DNA of 34,691 bases from an uncultured Prolixibacteraceae bacterium (GCA_903865775.1 CAIPKZ010000092.1:1-34691); one strand, 5' to 3'. Positions 9,463-18,249 are shown, counted from the stretch's first letter. A program made the numbers and translations. Notes: a model not told the origin generated them from the letters alone.

Positions 9463-9906
9463 TTGTTTATATCTGTTGGAATACGGTTTTAAATCACTCA
9501 TTCTATGTTCTGCTATGGGCGTATGATAAACGAAAGTTTGAAGTACTACAATTTACCTTCTTTTTGCCTTACCATATGTTCAAATAACTAGCACTTTTGT
9601 GTTGAGGAGTAAATCCATCAAAGGGTATCAGGTGCTGGCTAAAAAAGAATAATTAATTCATATAGAGGTAGCTGTTTTACAATTGCAATCGAAATAGAAT
9701 ATAAACAGAAGAATTTCTCATTTTATAAAATCTCATTCTGGCATCAAATTCTGTTTGTCCGGAAAGATTGGGAACACAATGATTTGCCGTATTTTGCTTA
9801 CTGATTCCATTGTTCTTTAACCAGTCAGGGAGTCTCAGCAGGAAAAAATCTCACAATACCGAATTGGGAAAATTAGGTATTATGTTTGAGATAAGAATCA
9901 AAATCA
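9463..9906. other. Gene-free stretch upstream of the GH127/146 gene
   Basis: No coding frame here looks real. The stretch lies between a terminator (9907-9941) and the GH127/146 start, so it should hold a promoter, but I found no convincing Bacteroidota pair of TTTG and TAnnTTTG on the minus strand. CAAATAACTA at 9581 and CAAAGGGTA at 9619 are partial matches at the wrong spacing. Confidence 0.5.
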
Positions 9907-9941
9907 GAAAAAAGGGAGCACCTTATTATAGACGCTCCCTT
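9907..9941 (-). terminator. Rho-independent terminator after the DUF1349-like gene
   Basis: On the minus strand AAGGGAGC (9934-9941) pairs perfectly with GCTCCCTT (9912-9919), with a 14-base loop, followed by a run of six T (complement of 9908-9913). It lies 55 bases after the stop codon at 9996 and closes the enzyme block that starts with the sulfatase-like gene. Confidence 0.85.
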
Positions 9942-9995
9942 CGATATTATTTCTTGTTTAATACTTCCAGCGAAATACTAAAAGGTGATATGTAT

Positions 9996-11042
9996 TTATT
10001 CGCTAATACTAACTTTCTTAACCTGAGTGCCTTTTGATGTTTCAACAGCTACCAGATACAAACCTTTTTGGCTCATTGAAATGTTGCAGTTGCTTGTATT
10101 CAACCCGCTTACCACTTTAACCAAACTTCCAGAAATGCTATATACACTTACTTTGGCAATTGTTGAGCTGGCAGCATCGATATGAATTAAACCAGCCTGA
10201 TTGGAATATGCTTTTACGTCGTTGTTAGTTGTGCTTACATTAACTTTGGTTGGAGCGCCTTCTTTATCGTGAGTTAAAATGAAATCATCAAGAATACTAG
10301 AGGTAAAATAATCAGCAGCAGGAGCATCACCTGACCAGAAATTACATTGTGCTACACCAACTTGCAAATCGATTCCTTCAAAATCTGGTCGTTCGCATGA
10401 AACAGTTTCGATCCACACTTTGCCATCTTTGCTTAAGAGCAGAGTGAATTTAGTCCCAACACGTGCAATTTTCATATAAGGATAATCCTTGATCTGATAA
10501 TTAGGAGTTTTTGCAACATCCATTGTGTTTACCAATTCTGTTTGAGCACCATCTATAACAGTCTTAATCATAGAATGAATGTTGAATGCCTCAAAGAACA
10601 TAGCGTAAATGGTATTTTGTTTGCTGTGGTCAGGATTGCGGATAAGAATACCCGTTGAATTATATTCTGTAAAGGCAGCTTTCCCATCAAATGTCATAAA
10701 ATCACCACCGGTAATCTTAACCTGAACTTCGAAATCAACACCAGCAACAACAGTCCTGTATAAAAAGGCTCCATCGTCATGGTTGCCTTCCCAACCACCA
10801 TTTGAGGTTTTGAAAACTAATCCACCATCAACAGCATTTAATCCCATTACTGTGCTGGTCTGCTCAGCCAATACTACTCCTGAATTGAATTCAAAACCTT
10901 TCCATATACCTGTTTTAAAATCAGATTTTAGATAATCAACCGGAGTAGAAAAATCATCGGAATAAGTTACAACTTGTGCTTTTAATGAGGTACCACCCAC
11001 TAAGAACACCAATAAGAGTGTCAAAAAAGTAAAATTTCTCAT
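9996..11042 (-). CDS. DUF1349/LamG-like beta-sandwich protein with T9SS sorting domain
   Basis: The chosen start at 11042 gives 348 residues beginning MRNFTFLTLLLVFLVGGTSLKAQ, a good signal peptide; an in-frame ATG at 11096 would add 18 residues in front of it. Residues about 25-265 look like a concanavalin-type sandwich of the DUF1349 or 3-keto-disaccharide-hydrolase-like group: YSDDFSTPVDY at the start, GILIRNP, a KVWIETVSCERPDF strand and a DDFILTHD finish. The last 75 residues are a T9SS type A sorting domain (VSVYSISGSLVK, KGLYLVAVET, KKVSISE). The protein should be exported and fixed at the cell surface. It is more likely a carbohydrate-binding accessory than an enzyme; no catalytic residues can be named. 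It follows the DUF6055 gene after a 308-base gap and is the last gene before the terminator at 9907-9941. Confidence 0.78.
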   Translation of the reverse strand: MRNFTFLTLLLVFLVGGTSLKAQVVTYSDDFSTPVDYLKSDFKTGIWKGFEFNSGVVLAEQTSTVMGLNAVDGGLVFKTSNGGWEGNHDDGAFLYRTVVAGVDFEVQVKITGGDFMTFDGKAAFTEYNSTGILIRNPDHSKQNTIYAMFFEAFNIHSMIKTVIDGAQTELVNTMDVAKTPNYQIKDYPYMKIARVGTKFTLLLSKDGKVWIETVSCERPDFEGIDLQVGVAQCNFWSGDAPAADYFTSSILDDFILTHDKEGAPTKVNVSTTNNDVKAYSNQAGLIHIDAASSTIAKVSVYSISGSLVKVVSGLNTSNCNISMSQKGLYLVAVETSKGTQVKKVSISE

Positions 11043-11350
11043 AGGTAATTTTTTAATAGTTAATAATTTAAAATTAGAGACAGGAACTAAAGACAAGCTT
11101 TTAATCCTAAAATTTGGTCTTTAAAACCTGATTGAAGTAACTTATCATTGAGTATTTAATCCGTCACGCATGTCTAAATTACTTGCACTATTGTCTATCA
11201 CAAACGGCTGTCTTGAATTGGCAAAAAACGTTCTTAACACCTGAAAAAGAAGCATTTATGTATAAATAAAAGTCAATAAAAAACTTATCCGAAATTCCGC
11301 TAACGAATTGCTCTTCCTAAAAAGCACCTTACACGAAAAGATGCATTGGT
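11043..11350. other. 308-base intergenic gap inside the enzyme block
   Basis: No open frame, strong hairpin or clear promoter is visible. It is much longer than the other gaps in this block (9 and 30 bases), so the DUF1349-like gene may have its own promoter here. Confidence 0.45.
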
Positions 11351-12742
11351 TTATTTTAATACCGAATCATCGAAGGTTGTTCCCGACAACTGAATCTGAT
11401 AAGGCCACTGTTCATCGTTCTCGTCTTTCCCATCAATTTCGTGAGTCCAATGTTCGGTAGGCGCTCCACTTACAACCAACCACAAGAATTTTGTATTTTG
11501 CGGAACCTTGAATTTTGTTTCCCCAATGGCTTCTGAGTTTACTTTGCCATAAACACGACTGCCATCTTCTTTTACAGCAACAAATCCATAACGCCAACCG
11601 GCTTTTTCTACCTTCATTGACCGGTATCCTTCAGTGCCGGCAATACCTTTAAATTTCAGTATGAGCCAGGTACCAGCAGCCGGAACTTTCAATTTTATGC
11701 CGTTGTATCCGTAATTCTGTGGGCATTTACTTTCATCAATTTTGTACCAGCCACCATCCATTGAATCGAGTTTACTGCTGTGCTGATTGGCGTATATTTT
11801 TGCAACTTGATCAATGCGTTTCATATCCCAGGTTATAAACCTGCGGGTGGCATCAAAAATCTCATCGTTAAACTCATACTGATTAAGGCCTGTTAAACGT
11901 TTATAAGTCATGACCGGATCTTCATCCTTTTTCCCTTCACGCCACATTTTCCCAATAAAATCAATCCCACGTTTATTCGACCAAAACTCCAAAACATAGG
12001 GAGAATGGTACATGTTTTTTTCATGCAAAAAAGCGTAATGAGTTTGTTTCATAAAATCAACCAAATGGTAGTTTTCAAAAGTCATCCATTCGGGGTAAAC
12101 CTGCCACAACATGTATTGCGATGTCATTTCAACAAACGAATAGCTTCCACCTCCCTCGGTTGAAGTGGTATCACCCTTGGCTTTATCTGCACTTAATATA
12201 TACTGAAACGAATGTCCCAGTTCATGAGCTAAGGCTCCAAAAGGCGCTTTGCTCATCCTTGCCGGAGGCGCCCAAAACATCCCAACTTTGTGATCTTCAC
12301 CACCTCCAAAGGCAGTTCCTTCGTTTGAATCAATAATGAAAATCAAGCATTTATATTTATCTGTCAATGAATTGCCTTTCTCCACAAACTTCAAATCGTT
12401 GACATAGTATTCATATACCCGTTCACTTTCTTTTAAAATCTCACCAACATTAAACCGTTGAGTTAAATCAGGATTTGTCATCGGGTCGTTTCCAAATTTT
12501 TTAGACCAGAAAACAGCTATATTTTTCGATTCCTTCATCCGGTTAAAACAATACTCGCTTGTATCGTTTTTAAAGTCATTATTATCCGGCACGTTCCAAA
12601 TTTTGGCAGGTAGGTATAACTCCTTTTCAAGGTGTTTTGCAATACTGTCAGCAGATTTATTTTCAAAAGAATAAACATGCTGAGTTGTTAGGAAAGCAGC
12701 AAGTAGGATTACTACCCTTTTATAGGAAGAATTAAACATCAT
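11351..12742 (-). CDS. DUF6055-family putative zinc metallopeptidase (short form)
   Basis: This 463-residue protein has a signal peptide (MMFNSSYKRVVILLAAFLTT..., cleavage near YSF); the second Met could also be the start. The domain matches the DUF6055 region of the 1286-residue protein at 3126-6986: an N-terminal NIAVFWSKKFGNDP segment (NFVAFWGSKTGPNP in the paralogue), HELGH at 173-177 and Glu205 in VEMTSQYM, 27 residues after the second His (28 in the paralogue). This HExxH...E layout fits gluzincin-type zinc peptidases, with Glu174 as the catalytic base. The C-terminal sandwich (about 330-455, with GWRYGFVAVKEDG) is also shared. There is no T9SS tail or lipobox, so it may be periplasmic or released. 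Peptidase activity is inferred from motif only. It starts 30 bases after the CotH gene. Confidence 0.82.
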   Translation of the reverse strand: MMFNSSYKRVVILLAAFLTTQHVYSFENKSADSIAKHLEKELYLPAKIWNVPDNNDFKNDTSEYCFNRMKESKNIAVFWSKKFGNDPMTNPDLTQRFNVGEILKESERVYEYYVNDLKFVEKGNSLTDKYKCLIFIIDSNEGTAFGGGEDHKVGMFWAPPARMSKAPFGALAHELGHSFQYILSADKAKGDTTSTEGGGSYSFVEMTSQYMLWQVYPEWMTFENYHLVDFMKQTHYAFLHEKNMYHSPYVLEFWSNKRGIDFIGKMWREGKKDEDPVMTYKRLTGLNQYEFNDEIFDATRRFITWDMKRIDQVAKIYANQHSSKLDSMDGGWYKIDESKCPQNYGYNGIKLKVPAAGTWLILKFKGIAGTEGYRSMKVEKAGWRYGFVAVKEDGSRVYGKVNSEAIGETKFKVPQNTKFLWLVVSGAPTEHWTHEIDGKDENDEQWPYQIQLSGTTFDDSVLK

Positions 12743-12772
12743 TTGATTCGTATTTTAAAGTTAAGGTCTAAT

Positions 12773-15700
12773 TCAATGATTATAAATCACTTTTCGGGTT
12801 TGAGTACCTGTTTGAGTTTCAATTTTCAGTAAGTATATGCCCGAATTGATATTGAGTTGCTTTAAATTGATTGTCGTAACTGATTGAAACGAATACTGGT
12901 AAATGAGCCTTCCGTTTAAGTCAAGCAGAAATGCATTAACTGGCTCATTACGGTTTCCGTTTTCGAGCCTGATGGTGACAGACTCGCTGGTTGGAACCGG
13001 AAAAACAGTAAGTGCAAATTCATTTGAAATGTCACCGGATATCCGATCAATAATGCCATCATCGTTGGCAAAAGGAGAACCATCTAATTTGGACGATTTT
13101 TTCCAATAGCTGAAATCATTGGGATCGCTTGTCGGATTTTTCTCAACTGAAGTCAGAGTATATTCATCACCATCAGCTTCAACCGGCCAGGGAGCAGCAT
13201 CGTCGTAGGTAAACGAGCTGATTTTGTCGCCATTTCGGTTAGCGAGCAGAACATATTCGCCACCATTGTTGAACTTGTTCTCATAATTACCACTGGGATA
13301 AACTCCGTATTGACTGTAAAACGAGTTGGGTTTCGATGCCACCACATAAAAAGCTCCGGGAGCCAGCAAGGTATTTTCCGGAAATGTATAATTCGCCGCC
13401 GAATCCAGTTTTAATCCTGAAAGGTCGAGAAAACTGCTGCCTGTATTTTTAAACTCGATGAACTCGAAGTTATCGCCATCGATGGTATCAGTAGCGGTAT
13501 ATTGCTCCATCGGATGGTAATGTAGTTCTGTTACTTTCAAGGCAGAGTAATCCTGATTTTCGATTGAAAAAATCATTTTTGTCAATGGACTCCATGAATT
13601 GCTTATTTTTATTCGAGCAGTTATTACCGAAGTTTTGTCCAGATTCATTTCAACATTGCCTGAACTGGTGATTGCCTTACCTGAAAGTTGTCCGCCCACC
13701 AATCGGGGATCTGTCCCATCCGTGGTATAACAGATTTGTCCGGAGGTATTAGAATTTTGAATAGAAACAGGAGTACTTCCTGAAATCATTGTTTTATCGC
13801 TTGTAATTTTAACTCCCGATTTTATAATGTCCGGAGAATTATAGTCTGAATAAAGTTTTTCGTCTTTGAGCTGCCCTACTACAATACCTGTTCGTGCCGG
13901 AAAATAATTGGTATACATCGAATTAATTTCGGGTAACCAATCGTCGTTTTTGGTACGCGATGGCCAAGTTTGGGCATCGCCCCACCTAGCCGATTCTGCA
14001 ATTACCGCAGTTTCGATCTGATCGGCTCTTTTCTTAAATAGTGCTTTGGTTTTTTCAGGAGATAATATGCCGCCCTCTTTGAGGTATTTCATAGCCCGGT
14101 CAGCAAAACGCAAGCGGTACTCTGCATTCGAGCATAACTTGTAATGAAGCCATTGCGGATTAAAATTGAGTACATTGCTTATTCGCATTTGGCCATTTGA
14201 ACCAATATTTGCCCGATTTTCATTAATTCCGTCTCCATTAATGTTCTCGACAAACAAACAATGTTCTGCATCATGTCCTACAAAATGATAGCCTAATGAA
14301 TTATTCTCACGGTTGAACAAAGCAAAAAAATTGTTAGGCATATCGTTACCATACCAGGCCGATACCGGTGCATCAATGTTACCAGAATAAAAGATCACTA
14401 ACATATAGTCAATCAGGTTGTCAATATCGACCAGAACATTGCCGCCTGAGACAGCATTTCCATTTTCATCTTTGCTTTCGAGAGAAAAATAAGATCTATT
14501 GGTTTGAAAACCTGACTGGCATAAATTCCATAAATTAGTCCATGAATCCATATTTCCATCAGTTGCAATATCGTAATAAGGCCAAGGTTGAGTATCAACC
14601 TTAATAACATCATAATCATCCTTATCGCCGCCAAGATATGAAGCCCCAAAACTTGATTCAGGTCGTTCGTCGGTTTGGAAAAGTCCCCAATACATTCCAT
14701 TCAGGTATAGGTGGTAATAACGACCTTTGGAGTATGGTTCTCCCATTAATCCTTGTAAATCCCGACAAAAAACGTCTTTCACCATGGTATTATGCGTATC
14801 ACCATCCATACTCCAGGAATAATTCTGTTCACATCGCAAATCGACGCAGTCAAATTCGCTAACTCCTTCATCCCCAAACAATGGAAACTTTAGTTTTTTA
14901 GCGCCATATTCTTCGCGAAAAAACAACCTAAACGCATGTTTCGGATTATTCAGGTTCTTTGCGCTGTTTCCTCCACGAACGCGTAAGCCTGCGTTAATCT
15001 GAAAACCTGGATCACCATTGGGATTAATCAGTTCTACCGAACAATCACGTTCCCATTCATCACCTTTTTCAGGAGAATTAACGTAAATTCCGGTTGCCGG
15101 ATCGAACAGGTTTTTCAGATCGGTTGAAATGGAAATAGTTGGAATTTGCAATAATGCAGGAACGATCTCTGAACTGTAACCGGATACCACATCAGAAGCC
15201 ATATCATAGTCAATTCGTTGACCATTTACATTCGTAGTGGGCCATCCACCGCCAGGTGATCGCTGTAATTTTACTTGTTCAAGAAACAAAAATGTATTTG
15301 CTACCGGATTAGAAGAAGTAAATCCATCTTTTGAAAGGCTCGCACGAACAATAAATGCAGGAGTTTTCCCACGTCCGGAAATATTATCTGGATTGATCGG
15401 AACCACGACCGTTGAACCCGCAGTTTTTCTGGTTGCTGAAGTAAGTGGATTGCTGCCATCGATGGTATAAACTATACCCAACGAACTGTCAGTTGAGCTT
15501 AAAGTCAGATCGAAAGGAGTGGAATAAAATCCCGCTTTGTGGCTAAAAATCACATATTTTCCACCGGCATCTAATGGTGGTAATTCGGGTTGAGCTTGTA
15601 AACTTACATCGAAATAAAAATCAGAACTGCCCAGTGTGACATTAAATACCTGAACTGCCAAGGTGTTAATCCCTTCATTTAAATCAAGATCAGTGGTTTT

Positions 15701-16150
15701 GACAACAAAACTGACTGGCACACCCGGATCGTGGTTGACCAATGCCAGAGCTGTATTCGAAATTGTGGAGGGGACATTCTGACGGGTGGCTTCTTTACCG
15801 TTGATCCAAATTATAAAACCATCGTCATAATCGGCAGTTATTGTGAGCTGATTGATGTTTTGAGTGTTTCCGGCAGTAAATGTGGTTCTTAGGTAAAGTG
15901 TTGAATAGGAATTTCGCATATCCGAAAGCAAAGTGCCATTTGCACCTTTCCCGTAGCGGAATGGTGCCAGACCACTGCTCCAGATTGCATCTATAAAATC
16001 CGTGGAAGTCCAATCGGAGGATAAGTTTGCAGCGTTGTTCCCCTTAAGGTATTTAAACTCTGAACCGGATTTGAAATTAACCTGTGAAAAACATGAAAAT
16101 GCAAATCCTACAATCGATATCAGGAAAACAGGAAGGAACTTAAGTTTCAT
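12773..16150 (-). CDS. CotH-kinase-like multidomain protein with lamin-tail and T9SS domains
   Basis: This protein has 1125 residues and a signal peptide ending near CFSQ (residue 23). Modules in order: a PA14/discoidin-like sandwich (about 25-188, with DDGFIIWINGKE); a chitobiase C-terminal-type domain (about 198-288, with YTIDGSNP); a CotH-type domain (about 335-715, with LRVRGGNSAK, KHAFRLFFREEYG, YHLYLNGMYWGLFQTDERP and the late FVGHDAEHCLF); a second chitobiase-type domain (about 785-862, with YTTDGTDP); a lamin-tail domain (about 870-1000); and a T9SS type A sorting domain (about 1045-1125). CotH of Bacillus spore coats is a protein kinase; secreted Bacteroidota relatives have no settled role, and I cannot confirm kinase residues by eye. 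The start lies 9 bases after the stop of the sulfatase-like gene, so the two are co-transcribed. Confidence 0.83.
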   Translation of the reverse strand: MKLKFLPVFLISIVGFAFSCFSQVNFKSGSEFKYLKGNNAANLSSDWTSTDFIDAIWSSGLAPFRYGKGANGTLLSDMRNSYSTLYLRTTFTAGNTQNINQLTITADYDDGFIIWINGKEATRQNVPSTISNTALALVNHDPGVPVSFVVKTTDLDLNEGINTLAVQVFNVTLGSSDFYFDVSLQAQPELPPLDAGGKYVIFSHKAGFYSTPFDLTLSSTDSSLGIVYTIDGSNPLTSATRKTAGSTVVVPINPDNISGRGKTPAFIVRASLSKDGFTSSNPVANTFLFLEQVKLQRSPGGGWPTTNVNGQRIDYDMASDVVSGYSSEIVPALLQIPTISISTDLKNLFDPATGIYVNSPEKGDEWERDCSVELINPNGDPGFQINAGLRVRGGNSAKNLNNPKHAFRLFFREEYGAKKLKFPLFGDEGVSEFDCVDLRCEQNYSWSMDGDTHNTMVKDVFCRDLQGLMGEPYSKGRYYHLYLNGMYWGLFQTDERPESSFGASYLGGDKDDYDVIKVDTQPWPYYDIATDGNMDSWTNLWNLCQSGFQTNRSYFSLESKDENGNAVSGGNVLVDIDNLIDYMLVIFYSGNIDAPVSAWYGNDMPNNFFALFNRENNSLGYHFVGHDAEHCLFVENINGDGINENRANIGSNGQMRISNVLNFNPQWLHYKLCSNAEYRLRFADRAMKYLKEGGILSPEKTKALFKKRADQIETAVIAESARWGDAQTWPSRTKNDDWLPEINSMYTNYFPARTGIVVGQLKDEKLYSDYNSPDIIKSGVKITSDKTMISGSTPVSIQNSNTSGQICYTTDGTDPRLVGGQLSGKAITSSGNVEMNLDKTSVITARIKISNSWSPLTKMIFSIENQDYSALKVTELHYHPMEQYTATDTIDGDNFEFIEFKNTGSSFLDLSGLKLDSAANYTFPENTLLAPGAFYVVASKPNSFYSQYGVYPSGNYENKFNNGGEYVLLANRNGDKISSFTYDDAAPWPVEADGDEYTLTSVEKNPTSDPNDFSYWKKSSKLDGSPFANDDGIIDRISGDISNEFALTVFPVPTSESVTIRLENGNRNEPVNAFLLDLNGRLIYQYSFQSVTTINLKQLNINSGIYLLKIETQTGTQTRKVIYNH

Positions 16151-16159
16151 AAACCGATT

Positions 16160-18145
16160 TTAAAATGATTCTCCGGTGGAAATATTTGCGGAATATACTG
16201 TGCCGTCCAGCTTCGCGCCACGTGACAGTTTTCCGTAGGATTTGATCCAGCCGGCTACTGAATTACCTGCAAATAGCAAACGCGATTGTGCTTGTGGATG
16301 CCCCTGTTGCACAGTCAATGGCCAGATCGTTTGAAAGCTGTAATTTGTTGATAAAGCATTCGATGAAATATTCATTGTTCCTGAATTGTCAATATTTAAT
16401 TCGACCTGAAACCTTTTTCGTGAAATGATTTCAGGAATACGGTAAATTTCTTCCTTACCCCATTTTCTGATTCCAAAGCATAACTGACCATTTTCGACAT
16501 ACAATGAAAAGCCATGAACATTCTCAATGCTGTACAATACAATCGGACCGCTGGCATTGGCTTTCAGTTGAAGATCTGCTTTCAGTTTTAAAGCTTTCCC
16601 GGGGAAATAGGGGGTTTCATTATCATACAAACTTTGGCCGTTCTTCAATTGAACCTTTTTGATCAACAGCTGGTATTCCTGACGGTTTGCAAGTGAGGTA
16701 TTTATTCCGGGATAAAAATCAAGAAGTAATTTTTGCAGAGAATCTTTTTTCTGCTTGAATTCTGGAAGGTCGTAAACGTTTTTTAATTCGTTTGGATCTG
16801 CTTTGCGGTTGTACAATTCACCTTCATTATAAGTTGTGTACAAGCCCATCTTATATTTGTCAGTAACAACTGCATAGTTATTCAGAACTTCCATAAAAGT
16901 ATGGTCCGGAGCATTTTTTTCTCCTTTCATAACCGGGACGATGGATTGGCCATCTAATGCATCGTAGATATTAAGCTTTGCTAATTCCAAAAAAGTCGGA
17001 AGCAAGTCGACATGAGAAGTAAATCCTTTGATATGTTGACTTTTCAAGTGTTTTGGCCACAAGACTACTAACGGAACATGAGCCGACCGTTCGTAAAAAA
17101 CTCCATTTTGAAACAGGTGATGATCACCAAGCATTGATCCGTTGGTTGAGGTAAAAACGATGATGGTATTATCGAGCTGACCCTGCTTCTTCAGTTCGTT
17201 GAGGATTTCACCAATCTGACTGTCGATAAGTGATAAATTTCCATAAAATCTGGATTTGATTTCCTGCAGAACGGAAGGAAGTAATTTCGGATCAACATCG
17301 GTTGCATCGGCAATTGAACGATTGTATTGGTAACGGCACAAGCTCTGGTCGAATGGCTTATTTTTCAGCTCTCCCTCTTTGCTTCTTGTGGATGAGAAAT
17401 TGGTGTTTTGATGATTTTCTTTTTGTGAATCGTTGGTTAACCAGGAGTATTGAGGTCCATTAAATGAAACCCATAAGAACCAGTCTTTATTTTTACTTAA
17501 TTTTTTTTCACGGATATAATTTACCGTTTTTGAGCCAATGAAATGATCAATATTTAGGGTGTCAGTCAATGACCATTCATTTATACCTTGTATTTTAGCA
17601 TTTTCAATGTTCTTCAGATAATCCCAACGGGTGTATTTATTTTTCTTGAGGAAGAAATAATAATCATCATGTTTTAAAGTATCACTTGCTATTGAACCAT
17701 AGCCATCAGCAATAATGCGTTCATGGAAACCGGCCTTTCGCTCCCATGGTTTGAGCTGCAATTTACCAATTCCAATAGTCTGGTAGCCAGCTTTGGATAA
17801 TTGCTCCATCAGTATCGGAGTTCCTTCATGCATCCAGTTTGCACCATCTTCCATCATTTGATGGTTGTGCGGATATCTTCCGCTTAAAATGGAATAAAGC
17901 GCTGGTACGCTTGATGGAGCAGCACAATAATGATTTTCAAAGACCACACCATCCTGATATAACTTATCGATAACAGGTAAATCCAAATCGTGGTTTACGG
18001 CATGAACATCTTCCCATGCCTGGTTTTCAGTCGTAATAAAAAGGATATTTGGTCTTTTCTGGTCACCGGAGCCCGAGCAAGCAGCCATCAGGAAAATTCC
18101 GATTGCTAAAATCACTATTCCGGCACTACTTCTGGTTCTGTTCAT
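16160..18145 (-). CDS. Sulfatase-fold lipoprotein with degenerate active site (probable pseudo-sulfatase)
   Basis: I prefer the ATG at 18145 (661 residues) over the long open frame from 18244. It gives MNRTRSSAGIVILAIGIFLMAAC, a lipoprotein signal with the acylated cysteine at residue 23. The fold is clearly S1-type sulfatase: RPNILFITTE at 31-40, CAAPSSVPALYSILSGRYP at 74-92, IGKLQL at 126-131, SFNGPQ at 227-232 and FTSTNGSMLGDHHL at 331-344. The chemistry is missing: the Asp-Asp metal pair is Glu40-Asn41; the C/S-x-P-x-R maturation motif reads Ser79-Val-Pro-Ala-Leu83, without Arg; the GKxH His is Gln130; the later His is Gln232; the Asp of S-D-H/N-G is Thr334. Lys128 and Asn335 remain. A sandwich-like C-terminal region covers about 515-661. 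Possibly a sugar-binding pseudoenzyme. The reading frame is intact, so this is not simple decay. Confidence 0.8.
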   Translation of the reverse strand: MNRTRSSAGIVILAIGIFLMAACSGSGDQKRPNILFITTENQAWEDVHAVNHDLDLPVIDKLYQDGVVFENHYCAAPSSVPALYSILSGRYPHNHQMMEDGANWMHEGTPILMEQLSKAGYQTIGIGKLQLKPWERKAGFHERIIADGYGSIASDTLKHDDYYFFLKKNKYTRWDYLKNIENAKIQGINEWSLTDTLNIDHFIGSKTVNYIREKKLSKNKDWFLWVSFNGPQYSWLTNDSQKENHQNTNFSSTRSKEGELKNKPFDQSLCRYQYNRSIADATDVDPKLLPSVLQEIKSRFYGNLSLIDSQIGEILNELKKQGQLDNTIIVFTSTNGSMLGDHHLFQNGVFYERSAHVPLVVLWPKHLKSQHIKGFTSHVDLLPTFLELAKLNIYDALDGQSIVPVMKGEKNAPDHTFMEVLNNYAVVTDKYKMGLYTTYNEGELYNRKADPNELKNVYDLPEFKQKKDSLQKLLLDFYPGINTSLANRQEYQLLIKKVQLKNGQSLYDNETPYFPGKALKLKADLQLKANASGPIVLYSIENVHGFSLYVENGQLCFGIRKWGKEEIYRIPEIISRKRFQVELNIDNSGTMNISSNALSTNYSFQTIWPLTVQQGHPQAQSRLLFAGNSVAGWIKSYGKLSRGAKLDGTVYSANISTGESF

Positions 18146-18249
18146 TTCGGGAAATACCAAGCAATTCAATACTGTATTGATTATGAGATTTAAGGATTTA
18201 TATTTTAATAAATTTCGAAAAATCTGGACAGGGTAGTTATTCAATAGAT

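Noticed and set aside
18146-18244. A 33-residue N-terminal extension of the sulfatase-like protein
   Set aside because: Starting at 18145 gives a clean lipoprotein signal; the extension would bury it and runs almost into the terminator at 18250.
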